DNA of 64,000 bases from Microbacterium sp. 67-17 (lineage in GTDB: Bacteria > Actinomycetota > Actinomycetes > Actinomycetales > Microbacteriaceae): contig NZ_MKTR01000024.1 of the NCBI RefSeq assembly GCF_001898325.1, positions 368,587 through 432,586 on the forward strand, in the 5' to 3' direction. The notes below the pieces were generated by a model. The model searched no databases. It was not told the DNA's origin and worked only from the letters and a program-made list of their open reading frames with translations. The translations under genes were made by a program, and so were the position numbers. Shown here in pieces: positions 54,173 to 63,895 of the stretch (within the stretch, counting starts at the first letter, position 1; each line of letters begins with the position of its first letter).

Positions 54173-55210
54173 TCCGACGCCCCACAGATCACCCCCGAGA
54201 CCGTCGCCGCGGCGGCAGATGCGGCACGCGCCGCGATCGCCGCTGCCACCGATTCGGCATCCCTCAAGCAGGCCCGAGCCGCGCACGTCGGCGAGGGTTC
54301 GCCACTGGCCCGCTTGAACGCGTCGCTGCGTGATGTCGCTCCGGAGCGCAAGGCCGAGTTTGGCAAGCTCATCGGGCAAGCGCGCGGTCAGGTGACGCAG
54401 GCGCTCGCCGCCCGGGAGGCCGAGCTCGAGGCCGCGGAACTCGCGGCACGTCTGGATGCCGAAGCGATCGACATCACCGCGTTGCCGACGCGTGCGCGGG
54501 TCGGTGCCCGGCATCCGCTCACGCTCCTGCAAGAGGAGATTTCGGACATCTTCGTCGGCATGGGCTGGGAGGTTGCCGAAGGCCCTGAGCTCGAGCACGA
54601 GTGGTTCAATTTCGACGCCCTCAACTTCGACGTCGATCACCCCGCGCGGCAGATGCAGGACACCTTCTTCGTCGACCCGATCGATCGGCACCTCGTGATG
54701 CGCACGCACACGAGCCCCGTGCAGGTACGCTCCATGCTTGATCGTGAGCTTCCGGTGTACGTCGTGTGCCCCGGGCGGGTGTATCGCACCGACGAGTTCG
54801 ACGCGACGCACCTTCCCGTCTTCTCGCAGGTCGAAGGCCTCGTGATCGACAAGGGCATCACGATGGCGCACCTGAAGGGCACGCTCGACCACTTTGCGCG
54901 CGTCCTGTTCGGTCCCGAGGCGAAGACCCGTCTGCGCACGAACTACTTCCCGTTCACCGAGCCGAGCGCCGAGCTCGATCTTTGGCATCCCACCTTCAAG
55001 GGCGGTGCGCGCTGGATCGAGTGGGGCGGTTGCGGCATGGTCAACCCGAACGTGCTGCGCGCCGCGGGCATCGATCCCGAAGAGTACTCCGGGTTCGCGT
55101 TCGGGATGGGGATCGAGCGCACGCTGATGTTCCGCAGCGACGTGAAGGACATGCGCGACATGGCCGAGGGCGATGTGCGCTTCAGTGAGCAGTTCGGGAT
55201 GGTGGTGTGA
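54170..55210 (+). CDS. pheS: phenylalanyl-tRNA synthetase, alpha subunit
   Basis: 346 residues. An N-terminal coiled coil (about 1-95) precedes the class II core: [42 protein letters not shown], motif 2 [20 protein letters not shown], and motif 3 [11 protein letters not shown]. It charges tRNA-Phe as an alpha2beta2 complex with PheT. GTG 54170 is fixed by the preceding -10. Its stop overlaps pheT by one base (TGATG). Confidence 0.97.
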   Translation: MSDAPQITPETVAAAADAARAAIAAATDSASLKQARAAHVGEGSPLARLNASLRDVAPERKAEFGKLIGQARGQVTQALAAREAELEAAELAARLDAEAIDITALPTRARVGARHPLTLLQEEISDIFVGMGWEVAEGPELEHEWFNFDALNFDVDHPARQMQDTFFVDPIDRHLVMRTHTSPVQVRSMLDRELPVYVVCPGRVYRTDEFDATHLPVFSQVEGLVIDKGITMAHLKGTLDHFARVLFGPEAKTRLRTNYFPFTEPSAELDLWHPTFKGGARWIEWGGCGMVNPNVLRAAGIDPEEYSGFAFGMGIERTLMFRSDVKDMRDMAEGDVRFSEQFGMVV

Positions 55211-57744
55211 TGCGCGTTCCGCTGTCGTGGCTGCGTGAGTTCGTCGAGGTGCCCGCCGAGGCAACCCCCGAAGATGTGCTCGCCGCGCTGGTATCGGTCG
55301 GCTTCGAAGAAGAGGACGTTCACCGCTTCGAGCTCTCTGGCCCGATCGTGGTGGGCGAGGTTCTCGAGTTCGTCGAAGAGCCGCAGTCCAACGGAAAGAC
55401 GATCCGGTGGTGCCAGGTGCGCGTTGCCGAGGGAGAAGGCACAGAGGACTGGCCTGCCGTCCGCGGCATCGTCTGCGGTGCGAGCAACTTCTTCGCGGGT
55501 GACAAGGTGGTTGTCACCCTGCCGGGTGCCGTGCTGCCCGGGCCCTTCCCGATCGCCGCGCGCAAGACCTATGGACATGTCTCGGACGGCATGATCGCGT
55601 CAGCCAAGGAGCTGGGGCTGGGGCAGGACCACTCGGGGATCCTGCGCCTCGTCGAACTCGGCATCGACGCTCCGGTGGGCTCGGATGCCATCGCGCTGCT
55701 CGGGCTCAACGATGAGGCAGTCGAGATCAACGTGACCCCCGACCGCGGCTATGCGCTCTCGATCCGGGGCGTGGCGCGCGAGTACTCCCATGCCACGGGG
55801 GCGCCATTCCGCGACCCCGCCGACCGGGCGTGGGAGGAGGTCGATCCCGGTGAGGGGTTCTCGATCGTGGTCGACGACGCGAACCCGATCCGGGGGCAGA
55901 TCGGCGCTTCGGAGTTCGTCGCGCGACTCGTGCGCGACGTGGATGCCTCCAAGCCCACGCCACCGTGGATGATCACGCGGCTGACCCTTGCCGGGGTGCG
56001 ACCGCTCGGCATCCTGATCGACATCACCAACTACGTGATGCTCGAGCTCGGTAACCCCATCCATGGCTACGACTACGACACTCTGCAGGGCGGGATCACT
56101 GTCCGCCGTGCGCGTGCCGGCGAGACCCTCGAGACCCTCGACGGGCAGCTGCGCACGCTGGATGCCGAGGACCTCCTCATCACCGATGAGTCTGGTCCGA
56201 TCGGTCTTGCCGGAGTGATGGGCGGGGCAACGACAGAGATGGGACCCACGACCCGCACCGTGCTCATCGAGGCAGCCCGCTTCGACCCGGTGTCTATCGC
56301 GAGGACGGCACGTCGACACAAGCTGCCCTCGGAAGCGTCGCGGCGCTTCGAGCGCGGGGTGGACCCGGCCCTCCCGTTCGTCGCAGCCCGTCGGGTGGCT
56401 GACCTCATGGTCGAGCTGGCCGGGGGAACGCTGGACTCCTCGTTCGGCGGCGCCCTGCGCTCTGGCCACGAACAGGCGGCGATCGAGCTGCCGCGTGGCT
56501 TCGTCTCCGGTCTGATCGGCGTTGACTACACGGCCGACCAGATCACCGAGGCGCTCCGGTTGATCGGGTGCGACATCCCGGATGCCGGAGCCGACCCGAC
56601 CGCGCCCTGGTTGGTCTTCCCGCCATCGTGGCGCCCCGACCTTACCGACCGGTGGACCCTCGCCGAGGAGGTCGCGCGTATCCACGGACTCGACCAGGTC
56701 CCCTCCGTGCTGCCCACCCCGCCCTCGGGGCGCGGGCTGACCGCTGCCCAGCGCGCGCGCCGTCGCGTCTCGAATGCGCTGGCAGCTGCAGGCTACGTCG
56801 AGACCCCGTCGTTCCCGTTCACGACCGCTGAGAGCAACGACCTTCACGGCAGCGCCGACGGAGGTCATCTTCCGAGCATCAAGCTTGCGAACCCTCTCGA
56901 CGGGCAGTTGCCATACCTGCGTCGTTCGCTTGTGCCGGGCCTACTGCAGGTCGCGCACCGCAATGTGTCGCGGGGGCTCGTCGATCTCGCCCTGTTCGAG
57001 ACCGGCGTCGTGTTCCTTCCCGCTGCGGGCGTCGAGTACGGCACGCCGTTCGTTCCGCCGCTGGGCATCCGGCCGGATGCCGCCACCCTCGCGGGTCTTG
57101 ACGCCTCGATTCCATCGCAACCACGTCATGTCGCGATGCTGTTGACGGGAGCGCGGGTGGCCAAGCAGCCCGGCCAGAGTGCCGAGGCTGCAGACCTCGC
57201 CGATGTCATCGACGCAGTTCGTACCGTGGCCTCTGCGGCGGGAGTCGACGTGACGATCGTCCAGACGCGGCGCGCGGCGCTGCACCCGGGGCGTGCCGGT
57301 GACGTTCGTGTCGGCGATGTCGCCGTCGGCTACGTCGGCGAGCTCCTGCCCGCCGTGGCAGCCGACGCCGACCTACCCGGCCGCGTCATCGTTGCCGAAC
57401 TCGACCTCGACCTCATCGTCTCCCTCGCGGGGGAGCGGGTCGTAGCGGCATCCCTCTCGGGCTTTCCCGCGGCGACGCAGGATGTCTCGCTCATCGTGCC
57501 GGAGGCGGTTGCTGCCGCTGAGGTCGAGGCGGCGCTCGTCTCGGGAGCGGGCGATCTACTCGAAGCCGTGCGGCTGGTCGACGACTACCGCGGTGCAGGT
57601 GTCGAGCCCGGCACGAAGAGTCTGACGTATGCGCTGCGTTTCCGGGCCCCCGACCGGACGTTGACGGCGGCGGAGGCCACCGAGGCAAAGCTCGCAGGTG
57701 TCGCCGTTGCAGCCGAGCGGTTCGAGGCGCGAATCCGGGAGTAA
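55210..57744 (+). CDS. pheT: phenylalanyl-tRNA synthetase, beta subunit
   Basis: 844 residues: [15 protein letters not shown] at the start, a tRNA-binding OB domain (about 40-155, VVGEVLEFVEEPQSNGKTIRWCQV), B3/B4 editing domain, B5 domain, catalytic-like core and a C-terminal ferredoxin-like anticodon-binding domain (FPAATQDVSLIVPEAVAAAEVEAAL to the end). ATG 55210 is chosen over an adjacent GTG at 55207. A small hairpin CTCCCG/CGGGAG follows at 57773-57787. Confidence 0.97.
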   Translation: MRVPLSWLREFVEVPAEATPEDVLAALVSVGFEEEDVHRFELSGPIVVGEVLEFVEEPQSNGKTIRWCQVRVAEGEGTEDWPAVRGIVCGASNFFAGDKVVVTLPGAVLPGPFPIAARKTYGHVSDGMIASAKELGLGQDHSGILRLVELGIDAPVGSDAIALLGLNDEAVEINVTPDRGYALSIRGVAREYSHATGAPFRDPADRAWEEVDPGEGFSIVVDDANPIRGQIGASEFVARLVRDVDASKPTPPWMITRLTLAGVRPLGILIDITNYVMLELGNPIHGYDYDTLQGGITVRRARAGETLETLDGQLRTLDAEDLLITDESGPIGLAGVMGGATTEMGPTTRTVLIEAARFDPVSIARTARRHKLPSEASRRFERGVDPALPFVAARRVADLMVELAGGTLDSSFGGALRSGHEQAAIELPRGFVSGLIGVDYTADQITEALRLIGCDIPDAGADPTAPWLVFPPSWRPDLTDRWTLAEEVARIHGLDQVPSVLPTPPSGRGLTAAQRARRRVSNALAAAGYVETPSFPFTTAESNDLHGSADGGHLPSIKLANPLDGQLPYLRRSLVPGLLQVAHRNVSRGLVDLALFETGVVFLPAAGVEYGTPFVPPLGIRPDAATLAGLDASIPSQPRHVAMLLTGARVAKQPGQSAEAADLADVIDAVRTVASAAGVDVTIVQTRRAALHPGRAGDVRVGDVAVGYVGELLPAVAADADLPGRVIVAELDLDLIVSLAGERVVAASLSGFPAATQDVSLIVPEAVAAAEVEAALVSGAGDLLEAVRLVDDYRGAGVEPGTKSLTYALRFRAPDRTLTAAEATEAKLAGVAVAAERFEARIRE

Positions 57745-57772
57745 GCCCGAGCTCCGCGTTCTGGTGCCGTGG

Positions 57773-57787
57773 CTCCCGCGGCGGGAG
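57773..57787 (+). terminator. small hairpin after pheT
   Basis: CTCCCG (57773-57778), CGG loop, CGGGAG (57782-57787). Short and without a T run, so it is a weak terminator candidate. TACGCT at 57800-57805 just beyond may be a -10 for the MMPL operon, leaving a leader of ~65 bases. Confidence 0.4.
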
Positions 57788-57874
57788 GACACGGGCCGCT
57801 ACGCTGGCGACGGGTCCGGGCGCTGAGGCCGGCACCTCGCCGCGACCACATGACCCCCAGAAGGAGCCGCGCCG

Positions 57875-60796
57875 ATGTCGTCGTTCCTCTACCGCGTGGG
57901 CCGATTCGCGGCCCGGCGTCGGTGGACGGTCATCATCATCTGGGTGGCCGTGGTCGTGGGAGCGTCGGCGCTTGGGGGCGTGCTCGGTAACCACCTGCAG
58001 TCGAGTTTCACCGTGCCCGGGACGCAGGCTCAGGCGGCCCTGGATGCCTTGGAGCAGCGCTTCCCGCAGATCAGCGGCGCCGGCGCAAAGGTGGTCGTTG
58101 CCGCGCCCTCCGGCGGGCAGGTCTCGGCGAGTGAGAACCTGATCGCCACCGCCTGTGAAGACATCGCGGCCCTGGACGATGTGGTAACAGTCACGTGCCC
58201 CTACGCGATGACGGCGAGCGGTTCGACGGCGGCATCCGAGGGTGCTGCCTCGCAGATCTCTGCCAACGGAGACATGGCGTTTATCGCCATGCAGCTCTCG
58301 GTAGCCGCGACCGACATCCCGGACTCGCTTGTCACGTCGGTGACCCAGGCGACTGCACCACTCGCGGATGCTGGCCTCACCGTCGCGGTGTCGGGACTCG
58401 CCGCGAGCTCATCGTCTGGCGTCGACTGGACGGAGCTTGCCGGAATGGGCATCGCCTACATTGTTCTGGCGATCACGTTCGGTTCCCTCATCGCCGCAGG
58501 AATTCCCCTCGTGACCGCGGCGCTCGGCGTCGGACTCGCAGCCAGCGCCATCACGATCGTCGGTGCCCTCGTGCCGGTGTCCTCGACCGCCCCGGTCCTC
58601 GCGACGATGCTCGGCCTTGCCGTCGGTATCGACTACGCCCTCCTGATCACGTCCCGGCACCGCGACAACCTTCGGGAGGGGATGGATCCCGCCGAGTCGG
58701 TAGCGGTGGCCATCGCAACCGCGGGCACGGCTGTCGTCTTCGCCGGGATGACGGTCATGATTGCTCTCGTGGGGCTCGGGGTGGCGGGGATTCCCTTTCT
58801 CACCGTCATGGGCCTGGGAGCTGCCGGCGCCGTCCTGACAGCGCTGCTGGTCGCTGTCACCCTGCTCCCGGCTATTCTGTCCCTGCTCGGGCGTCGGCTG
58901 ATCCCCCGAGGTCGGGCGGAGCGTCGCGCAGCTCACCGCAGCGCCGAGCCGGCGCGCACGGCGGGGTGGGTGAAGATCGTCACGCGGCGGCCGCTGCTGA
59001 CGGCCCTCGGTGTCGCCGCGGTGCTCGCGGTGATCGCGATCCCGGCATCCGGGCTGCGCCTGACCCTACCGGATGCCGGCTACGACCCCCCGGGATCTGA
59101 AGCGCGGGTCGCCTACGACCTGCTCGACGAAGGGTTCGGCCCCGGCTTCAACGGTCCGCTCCTGGTGACCGCCGACATCTCTCGCACGCTGCAGATTGAG
59201 CAGGCTCTCACCGCTCTCGAGAATGCGTTCCAGGGCGTCCCGGGGATCACCGCGGTCTCGCAGGCCTTCCCCAACGAAGCCCTGGACATGGCCGTTGTCA
59301 CGATCACTCCCGACAGCTCCCCGTCATCCGATCAGACAGCCCAGCTCGTGCAGACCCTGCGCGATCGTGCCGCAGCGTTCGAGGCGACGAACGGCTTCAC
59401 CTACGAGATCACCGGACAGACCGCCCTCGCCATCGACATCTCAGACCGCCTCGGCGCGGCGATGCTGCCATTCGCGATCGTGGTCGTCGGGCTGAGCCTC
59501 GTACTGCTGACCATCATGTTCCGCTCGATCGCCGTGCCGATCACCGCGACCTTCGGCTACCTCCTGACCGTGGGTGCGGGCCTGGGGATCGCCACCGTCG
59601 TGTTCGAGTGGGGGTGGGGCGCGTCTGTTCTCGGCGTCGGCAAGGTCGGCCCGGTCATCAGCTTCATGCCGATCCTCGTCATGGCGGTGCTGTTCGGGCT
59701 CGCGATGGACTATCACGTGTTCCTGGTGTCACGGATGCGCGAGCGGTTCGTCGACTCTGGCAACGCGCACGCCGCGGTGCTCCAGGGCTTCTCCGCCTCC
59801 GCGCGGGTCATCACAGCCGCGGCGCTCATCATGTTCTCGGTCTTCTTCTCGTTCGTCCCCGGCGGCAACGCGATCATCCAGCCGATCGCTCTCGCGCTCG
59901 CGGTGGGAGTTCTCATCGACGCGTTCGTGGTGCGGATGACTCTCATCCCCGCGCTCATGGCTCTGTTGGGCGCCCGTGCCTGGTGGCTGCCGCGCTGGCT
60001 CGAGAAGCTCTTGCCGGATGCCGACATCGAGGGCGAGGCGGTGCGCCGGATGCTCGATCAGCGGACATGGCGTGAGGCCGAGCGGAAGGTGCGTGGGACC
60101 GGTATCCACGCACACGAGGCGACGTTCGGCGAGTCAGCGCCGCTCACCGTCGACCTGCCCGAATCTGGAGTCCTCGTGGTCCATGGCCCCGAAGCCGCCG
60201 CCGTCTGCGCAGGGCTTTCGGGGCGCATTCCTGACGTCGGCGGTGACCTTGCCGTCGGTGGTCGGCTCATTCCGTTCGAGAGAGAGCCGCTCTCTCGGGT
60301 TTCGGTTCTGGTTCCGGCGCTTCCCGCGCCCACTGACGCGAGCACCCTTGTCGAACATGTGCGGCGGCAGGTACGACTCAACGGCAGCAGAGGGGATCAT
60401 CGTGATCGGGCGCGCCGGGCGATCGAGCTGTGGGGCGAGCTGGCGGGCGAGCCGAACGCTCTCGACGAGGTCGATGTGTCGATGTCGCGCCTGGACGAGC
60501 ATCAGCGGTGGACCCTCGATGCCGCCGCCGCGCTCGCATCGGCGCCCGAAGTGGCGGTCCTCGACCTGCGGCGCCGGTCAGATCAATCGGCGCTGCTCGG
60601 CCGCATCCTGCGCGCTGCGTCGCCCTCGACGACGGTCGTTGTCGCTGTCGGTGACCCGGTGGTCGATGACGCTCTCGCCGTGACCCCTCACGCTCTCGCC
60701 GTGACCCCTCACGGGCGCGCCGTGAGGGTCCTCCGGGCAGACCGGTCAGTGGATGCTCCCGGCAGGCAAGACATGGCCGACGAGGTGGTCGTATGA
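57875..60796 (+). CDS. MMPL/RND-family exporter with a pseudo-ABC ATPase tail
   Basis: 973 residues; MMPL proteins of this type are usually ~720. Residues 1-715 hold the normal two-repeat MMPL layout: one helix, a large extracellular loop, helices with the LGLAVGIDYALLITSRHRDN motif near 248, a second loop, and LFGLAMDYHVFLVSRMRE near 607 (proton-relay Asp-Tyr pairs). Residues ~716-973 look like a degraded ABC ATPase: GPEAAAVCAGL in place of a P-loop and VAVLDLRRRS like a Walker B. AGAAGGAG precedes ATG 57875. It overlaps the next gene by four bases. Confidence 0.87.
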   Translation: MSSFLYRVGRFAARRRWTVIIIWVAVVVGASALGGVLGNHLQSSFTVPGTQAQAALDALEQRFPQISGAGAKVVVAAPSGGQVSASENLIATACEDIAALDDVVTVTCPYAMTASGSTAASEGAASQISANGDMAFIAMQLSVAATDIPDSLVTSVTQATAPLADAGLTVAVSGLAASSSSGVDWTELAGMGIAYIVLAITFGSLIAAGIPLVTAALGVGLAASAITIVGALVPVSSTAPVLATMLGLAVGIDYALLITSRHRDNLREGMDPAESVAVAIATAGTAVVFAGMTVMIALVGLGVAGIPFLTVMGLGAAGAVLTALLVAVTLLPAILSLLGRRLIPRGRAERRAAHRSAEPARTAGWVKIVTRRPLLTALGVAAVLAVIAIPASGLRLTLPDAGYDPPGSEARVAYDLLDEGFGPGFNGPLLVTADISRTLQIEQALTALENAFQGVPGITAVSQAFPNEALDMAVVTITPDSSPSSDQTAQLVQTLRDRAAAFEATNGFTYEITGQTALAIDISDRLGAAMLPFAIVVVGLSLVLLTIMFRSIAVPITATFGYLLTVGAGLGIATVVFEWGWGASVLGVGKVGPVISFMPILVMAVLFGLAMDYHVFLVSRMRERFVDSGNAHAAVLQGFSASARVITAAALIMFSVFFSFVPGGNAIIQPIALALAVGVLIDAFVVRMTLIPALMALLGARAWWLPRWLEKLLPDADIEGEAVRRMLDQRTWREAERKVRGTGIHAHEATFGESAPLTVDLPESGVLVVHGPEAAAVCAGLSGRIPDVGGDLAVGGRLIPFEREPLSRVSVLVPALPAPTDASTLVEHVRRQVRLNGSRGDHRDRARRAIELWGELAGEPNALDEVDVSMSRLDEHQRWTLDAAAALASAPEVAVLDLRRRSDQSALLGRILRAASPSTTVVVAVGDPVVDDALAVTPHALAVTPHGRAVRVLRADRSVDAPGRQDMADEVVV
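60671..60712 (+). repeat. exact 21-base tandem duplication in the MMPL gene
   Basis: Positions 60671-60691 and 60692-60712 are identical, encoding ALAVTPH twice (in VDDALAVTPHALAVTPHG). A third, diverged start of the same unit follows (CGCCGTGAGGG). It keeps the frame and lies in the pseudo-ABC tail, so it can vary in copy number without breaking the transporter. Confidence 0.9.
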
Positions 60797-62625
60797 CCGG
60801 ACTGTCGGGACTGCTGACCGGTGGCGGTCGAGGGCGGGCTATCGCGCTCGCCGTCTTCGCGATCCTGATCCCACTGCTGGTCATGCTGACGCTGCTGCCG
60901 CGTCAGACTCAAGAGCAAGTTCCCGTGGCGATCGTGAATCTCGATATTCCGATCGAGGCGGGGGGCACGCCTGTCGCCGCCGGCAAGCTCGTCACCGAGA
61001 ATCTTCTGACGGCCAGCGACGGGATCGCCTGGACCCTGACGGACACGACGACGGCAGATCAGGGGCTCGCCGAGGGCACCTATCTCGCAGTGGTGACGAT
61101 CCCCGCCGACTTCTCCCAGGACGTGGCAACCCTCGGCACCGACGCGCCGACCCAGGCGTCGCTGAACGTACAGACCAGCACCCGCCACGGGTATCTGTCC
61201 GGAGTACTGGCTGAGGCTCTGGCGGCGGGGCTGCCGCGCGGAGTGGAAGCGCAGCTCACCTCGGGCTATGTGTCCGGCACGCTGGAAGCTTTCACGGAAT
61301 TGCACACTGGCATCGGTGAGGCGGCCGACGGCGCGAGCGAGCTCGCGACCGGCATCGCTGATGCCGCCGGAGGCGCCGGGGTTCTCGCACAGGGCCAGCG
61401 AGAGCTCGTCACGGGGCTCGAGGGCATCGGAACAGTGCTTCGCGCCCTCCCGACGGGCGTGCGCGACCTCGGTGCGCTCAGCGCGGCAGCCGGGTCGGAT
61501 GCCGCAGCTCTGGCGGGCTCGCTTGCCGGGAGCGCCATCGACGCCGAGGCGCTCTCGCTTGCGCAGGACCTCGGCGTAGCCGACCTCGACGCCCTCGCTG
61601 CGGCGATCTCCGCTGACCCGACCGCACCGGCCGGCGATCTACTCGATGAGATCCTCGCGCTGCGCGGTGGCGCCGCCGCGATTGCAGCGGACCTCCAGGA
61701 TCAGGCAGGGGCGCTCGCCGGCGATGCGGCAGGCGCCGCAGAACTCGCCGTCGGCGCAGACATCGTGGCGGATCTAGCGGGGCCGGCGGCATCAGCGCTC
61801 ACCGAGCTCTCCGCGGCCCAGCAAGCGGCGGTGTCCGGTGCGTCAGATCTCGCGGACGGCGCCGCAGAGCTTGCCAGCGGCCTCGATACCGCGGCCGGCG
61901 CCGCAGGTGAGCTCGCGAGCGGCCTGGATGAGGCGGCAACCAGTATTCCGAGTTACTCGACGGCCCAGCAGCAGAGCATCGCAAGCACTGTGGCCTCCCC
62001 GATCGGGGTGACCACCGCGAGCATCGGTGGACCGGATTCTGCGCTGGCAGCAGCGGTGGCAGCGCTGGCTCCGGTGTCGCTGTGGCTCGGCGCGCTCGCC
62101 ACCTTCCTGGTCGTGGCGCCGTTCGCGCGATCGTCTCTGGTGACCCCTGCGACCTCCGCGCACATCGCCGCTGACGCTGCATTGGTTGCCGCGGGAATCG
62201 CCGTCGTGCAGTCGGTGCTCGTTTGGCTGGGGGTTGCCGTCCTCGGTGTCGTCCCCGATCGGATCGCGGTGGCCTACGGGCTCACGCTTGCCGCTGCAGT
62301 GTCGTTCACGCTGTTCCACCAGGCACTCACCGCCCTGTTCGGTCGAGCAGGTCTCATCGTGTCGGTGCTCGCACTCGGCCTCCAGTTGGTGGCCGCGGGC
62401 ACCCTTGAACCGGTCACCGACGGGTCGCTGGCTGCCACCCCGTTCTCGATCCTGCCGCTGAGCATTGCCCTGCAAGGTGTCGACGCTCTGGTGGGCGGGT
62501 CGCTGCACGACGTGCTCGGGGCAGCGGCCGGACTTCTTCTCTGGGCGGCCCTCGCCTTCGCGGGCACCGTGGTGGGTGTGCACCGAGCCCGCGCGCGGGC
62601 GGTCAACGCACTGCTCCCGGCGTGA
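60793..62625 (+). CDS. YhgE/Pip-type membrane protein (ABC-2 permease-like)
   Basis: 610 residues. One N-terminal helix (about 15-37) is followed by a large extracytoplasmic part (about 40-400) with Ala/Gly-rich pseudo-repeats ([44 protein letters not shown]) typical of the Pip domain, then five to six helices (about 425-605). It is co-translated with the MMPL gene, so the pair probably forms an envelope export machine. The cargo is unknown; related gene sets often move lipids or glycolipids. Confidence 0.87.
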   Translation: MTGLSGLLTGGGRGRAIALAVFAILIPLLVMLTLLPRQTQEQVPVAIVNLDIPIEAGGTPVAAGKLVTENLLTASDGIAWTLTDTTTADQGLAEGTYLAVVTIPADFSQDVATLGTDAPTQASLNVQTSTRHGYLSGVLAEALAAGLPRGVEAQLTSGYVSGTLEAFTELHTGIGEAADGASELATGIADAAGGAGVLAQGQRELVTGLEGIGTVLRALPTGVRDLGALSAAAGSDAAALAGSLAGSAIDAEALSLAQDLGVADLDALAAAISADPTAPAGDLLDEILALRGGAAAIAADLQDQAGALAGDAAGAAELAVGADIVADLAGPAASALTELSAAQQAAVSGASDLADGAAELASGLDTAAGAAGELASGLDEAATSIPSYSTAQQQSIASTVASPIGVTTASIGGPDSALAAAVAALAPVSLWLGALATFLVVAPFARSSLVTPATSAHIAADAALVAAGIAVVQSVLVWLGVAVLGVVPDRIAVAYGLTLAAAVSFTLFHQALTALFGRAGLIVSVLALGLQLVAAGTLEPVTDGSLAATPFSILPLSIALQGVDALVGGSLHDVLGAAAGLLLWAALAFAGTVVGVHRARARAVNALLPA

Positions 62626-62663
62626 GCGGGATCGTCGATTTGCGGCGCCGAGGCCGAGGTCGG

Positions 62664-62678
62664 TACTCTCGCGACATG
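62664..62678 (+). promoter_or_regulatory. leaderless-type promoter of the argC leader peptide
   Basis: TACTCT (62664-62669) ends six bases before ATG 62676; TTGCGG (62640-62645) lies 18 bases upstream as a possible -35. Confidence 0.5.
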
Positions 62679-62759
62679 CTTCCGGCACCGCACGGCCTCG
62701 TCGCTTCCGCGACCACGGTCATCGTGCTGCGCCGACGTCTGGGCGGTCGCCGACTCTAG
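62676..62759 (+). CDS. arginine-rich leader peptide before argC (candidate)
   Basis: A 27-codon ORF starting [11 protein letters not shown] and ending [10 protein letters not shown]. Five of its last nine codons are Arg (CGC CGA CGT at 62730-62738; CGC CGA at 62748-62753). A TANNNT -10 six bases upstream would give a leaderless message. The last two Arg codons lie in the left arm of a hairpin over the stop codon. This is the layout of an amino-acid attenuator leader; it is inferred from sequence only and could be chance in GC-rich DNA. Confidence 0.45.
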   Translation: MLPAPHGLVASATTVIVLRRRLGGRRL

Positions 62760-62796
62760 GCGACCCCGCTGCGCTCTCGCGCGCGGCGGTGTCGCC
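62745..62796 (+). promoter_or_regulatory. mutually exclusive hairpins between the leader peptide and argC
   Basis: GGTCGCC (62745-62751) pairs with GGCGACC (62759-62765) across the peptide stop (7 bp, 7-base loop). The same GGCGAC (62759-62764) can instead pair with GTCGCC at 62791-62796. A ribosome held at the last Arg codons would block the first hairpin and favour the second. Neither hairpin is followed by a T run. Confidence 0.4.
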
Positions 62797-62838
62797 ACCT
62801 CCGGCTCTGTGCTTTCGATGCACGACGAACCCAGACAA

Positions 62839-62854
62839 TAAGGTGGAATCCATG
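62839..62854 (+). promoter_or_regulatory. leaderless-type promoter at argC
   Basis: TAAGGT (62839-62844) ends seven bases before ATG 62852. If active it would bypass the upstream leader; the last bases also contain GGA and could act as a weak ribosome site on the longer transcript. Confidence 0.45.
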
Positions 62855-63895
62855 ACCTACTCGGTCGCCGTCTCTGGCGCCTCCGGATACGCCGGCGGCG
62901 AGATCCTGCGGCTGCTGGCGCAGCATCCCGATATCGACATCCGCACCGTCACAGCCCACTCCAACGCCGGTCAGCCCCTCATCGTGCACCAGCCGCACCT
63001 GCGGTCGCTGTCTCACCTGACGCTGCAGGACACGACCCCGGAGATCCTCGCGGGCCATGACATCGTGTTCCTTGCCCTTCCGCACGGGCAGTCGGCGCAG
63101 TACACGGATGCCTTGGGCGAGGTGCCGTTGGTGATCGACGCCGGCGCCGATCACCGGCTTCGCGACGCAGCGGCGTGGGAGCAGTTCTACGGCGGCCCGC
63201 ACCCCGAGGCGTGGACCTATGGTGTGCCAGAACTCCCCGCCTCTGGCGGCAAGATCCGCGACAGCCTGCGGGGAGCGACGCGGATTGCCGCCCCGGGCTG
63301 CAACGCCTCGACGGTGAGTCTGTCCCTTGCGCCGGGGGTGGCTGCCGGGGTGATCGATCCGAGTGACATCGTCAGCGTGCTCGCCGTCGGCCCGTCGGGG
63401 GCGGGCAAGAGCCTCAAACCACACCTGCTGGCAAGCGAAGTGCTCGGCAGTGCGAACCCCTATGCGGTCGGTGGCACGCACCGGCACATCCCCGAGATTC
63501 GCCAGGCGCTGCAGGATGCCGGAGCCACCGAGGTCCGTATCTCGTTCACCCCCGTCATCGTCCCGATGGCCCGCGGAATCCTCGCCACCTCGACGGCGCC
63601 GATCCTCCCGGGTGCGACGGATGCCGACATCCGTGCCGCCTGGGAGCAGGCGTACGCCGATGAACCGTTCGTCCACGTGCTCCCGGAGGGACACGTCCCG
63701 CGAACGGCGGATGTCGTCGGAGCCAATACGGCGCTTCTCGGCCTCGCGATCGATCGCGCCGCGGGTCGTGTCGTGGTCGTTGCCGCTGTCGACAATCTCG
63801 TCAAGGGCACGGCCGGTGCCGCTGTCCAGTCCATGAACATCGCGCTCGGCCTTCCCGAGGACCGGGCCCTCACCACGAACGGAGTGGCACCGTGA
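62852..63895 (+). CDS. argC: N-acetyl-gamma-glutamyl-phosphate reductase
   Basis: 347 residues. [18 protein letters not shown] is the NADPH loop; APGCNAST holds the active-site Cys and HRHIPEI the conserved His region. It reduces N-acetylglutamyl phosphate in arginine synthesis. The frame is open back to 62465, but ATG 62852 matches the family start. It overlaps argJ by four bases (GTGA). The upstream 226 bases hold the leader peptide and hairpins. Confidence 0.96.
   Translation: MTYSVAVSGASGYAGGEILRLLAQHPDIDIRTVTAHSNAGQPLIVHQPHLRSLSHLTLQDTTPEILAGHDIVFLALPHGQSAQYTDALGEVPLVIDAGADHRLRDAAAWEQFYGGPHPEAWTYGVPELPASGGKIRDSLRGATRIAAPGCNASTVSLSLAPGVAAGVIDPSDIVSVLAVGPSGAGKSLKPHLLASEVLGSANPYAVGGTHRHIPEIRQALQDAGATEVRISFTPVIVPMARGILATSTAPILPGATDADIRAAWEQAYADEPFVHVLPEGHVPRTADVVGANTALLGLAIDRAAGRVVVVAAVDNLVKGTAGAAVQSMNIALGLPEDRALTTNGVAP

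Noticed and set aside
62808..62826. GTGC/GCAC palindrome before argC as an ArgR box
   Set aside because: Only four base pairs per arm and no match to the longer ArgR operator; too weak to list.
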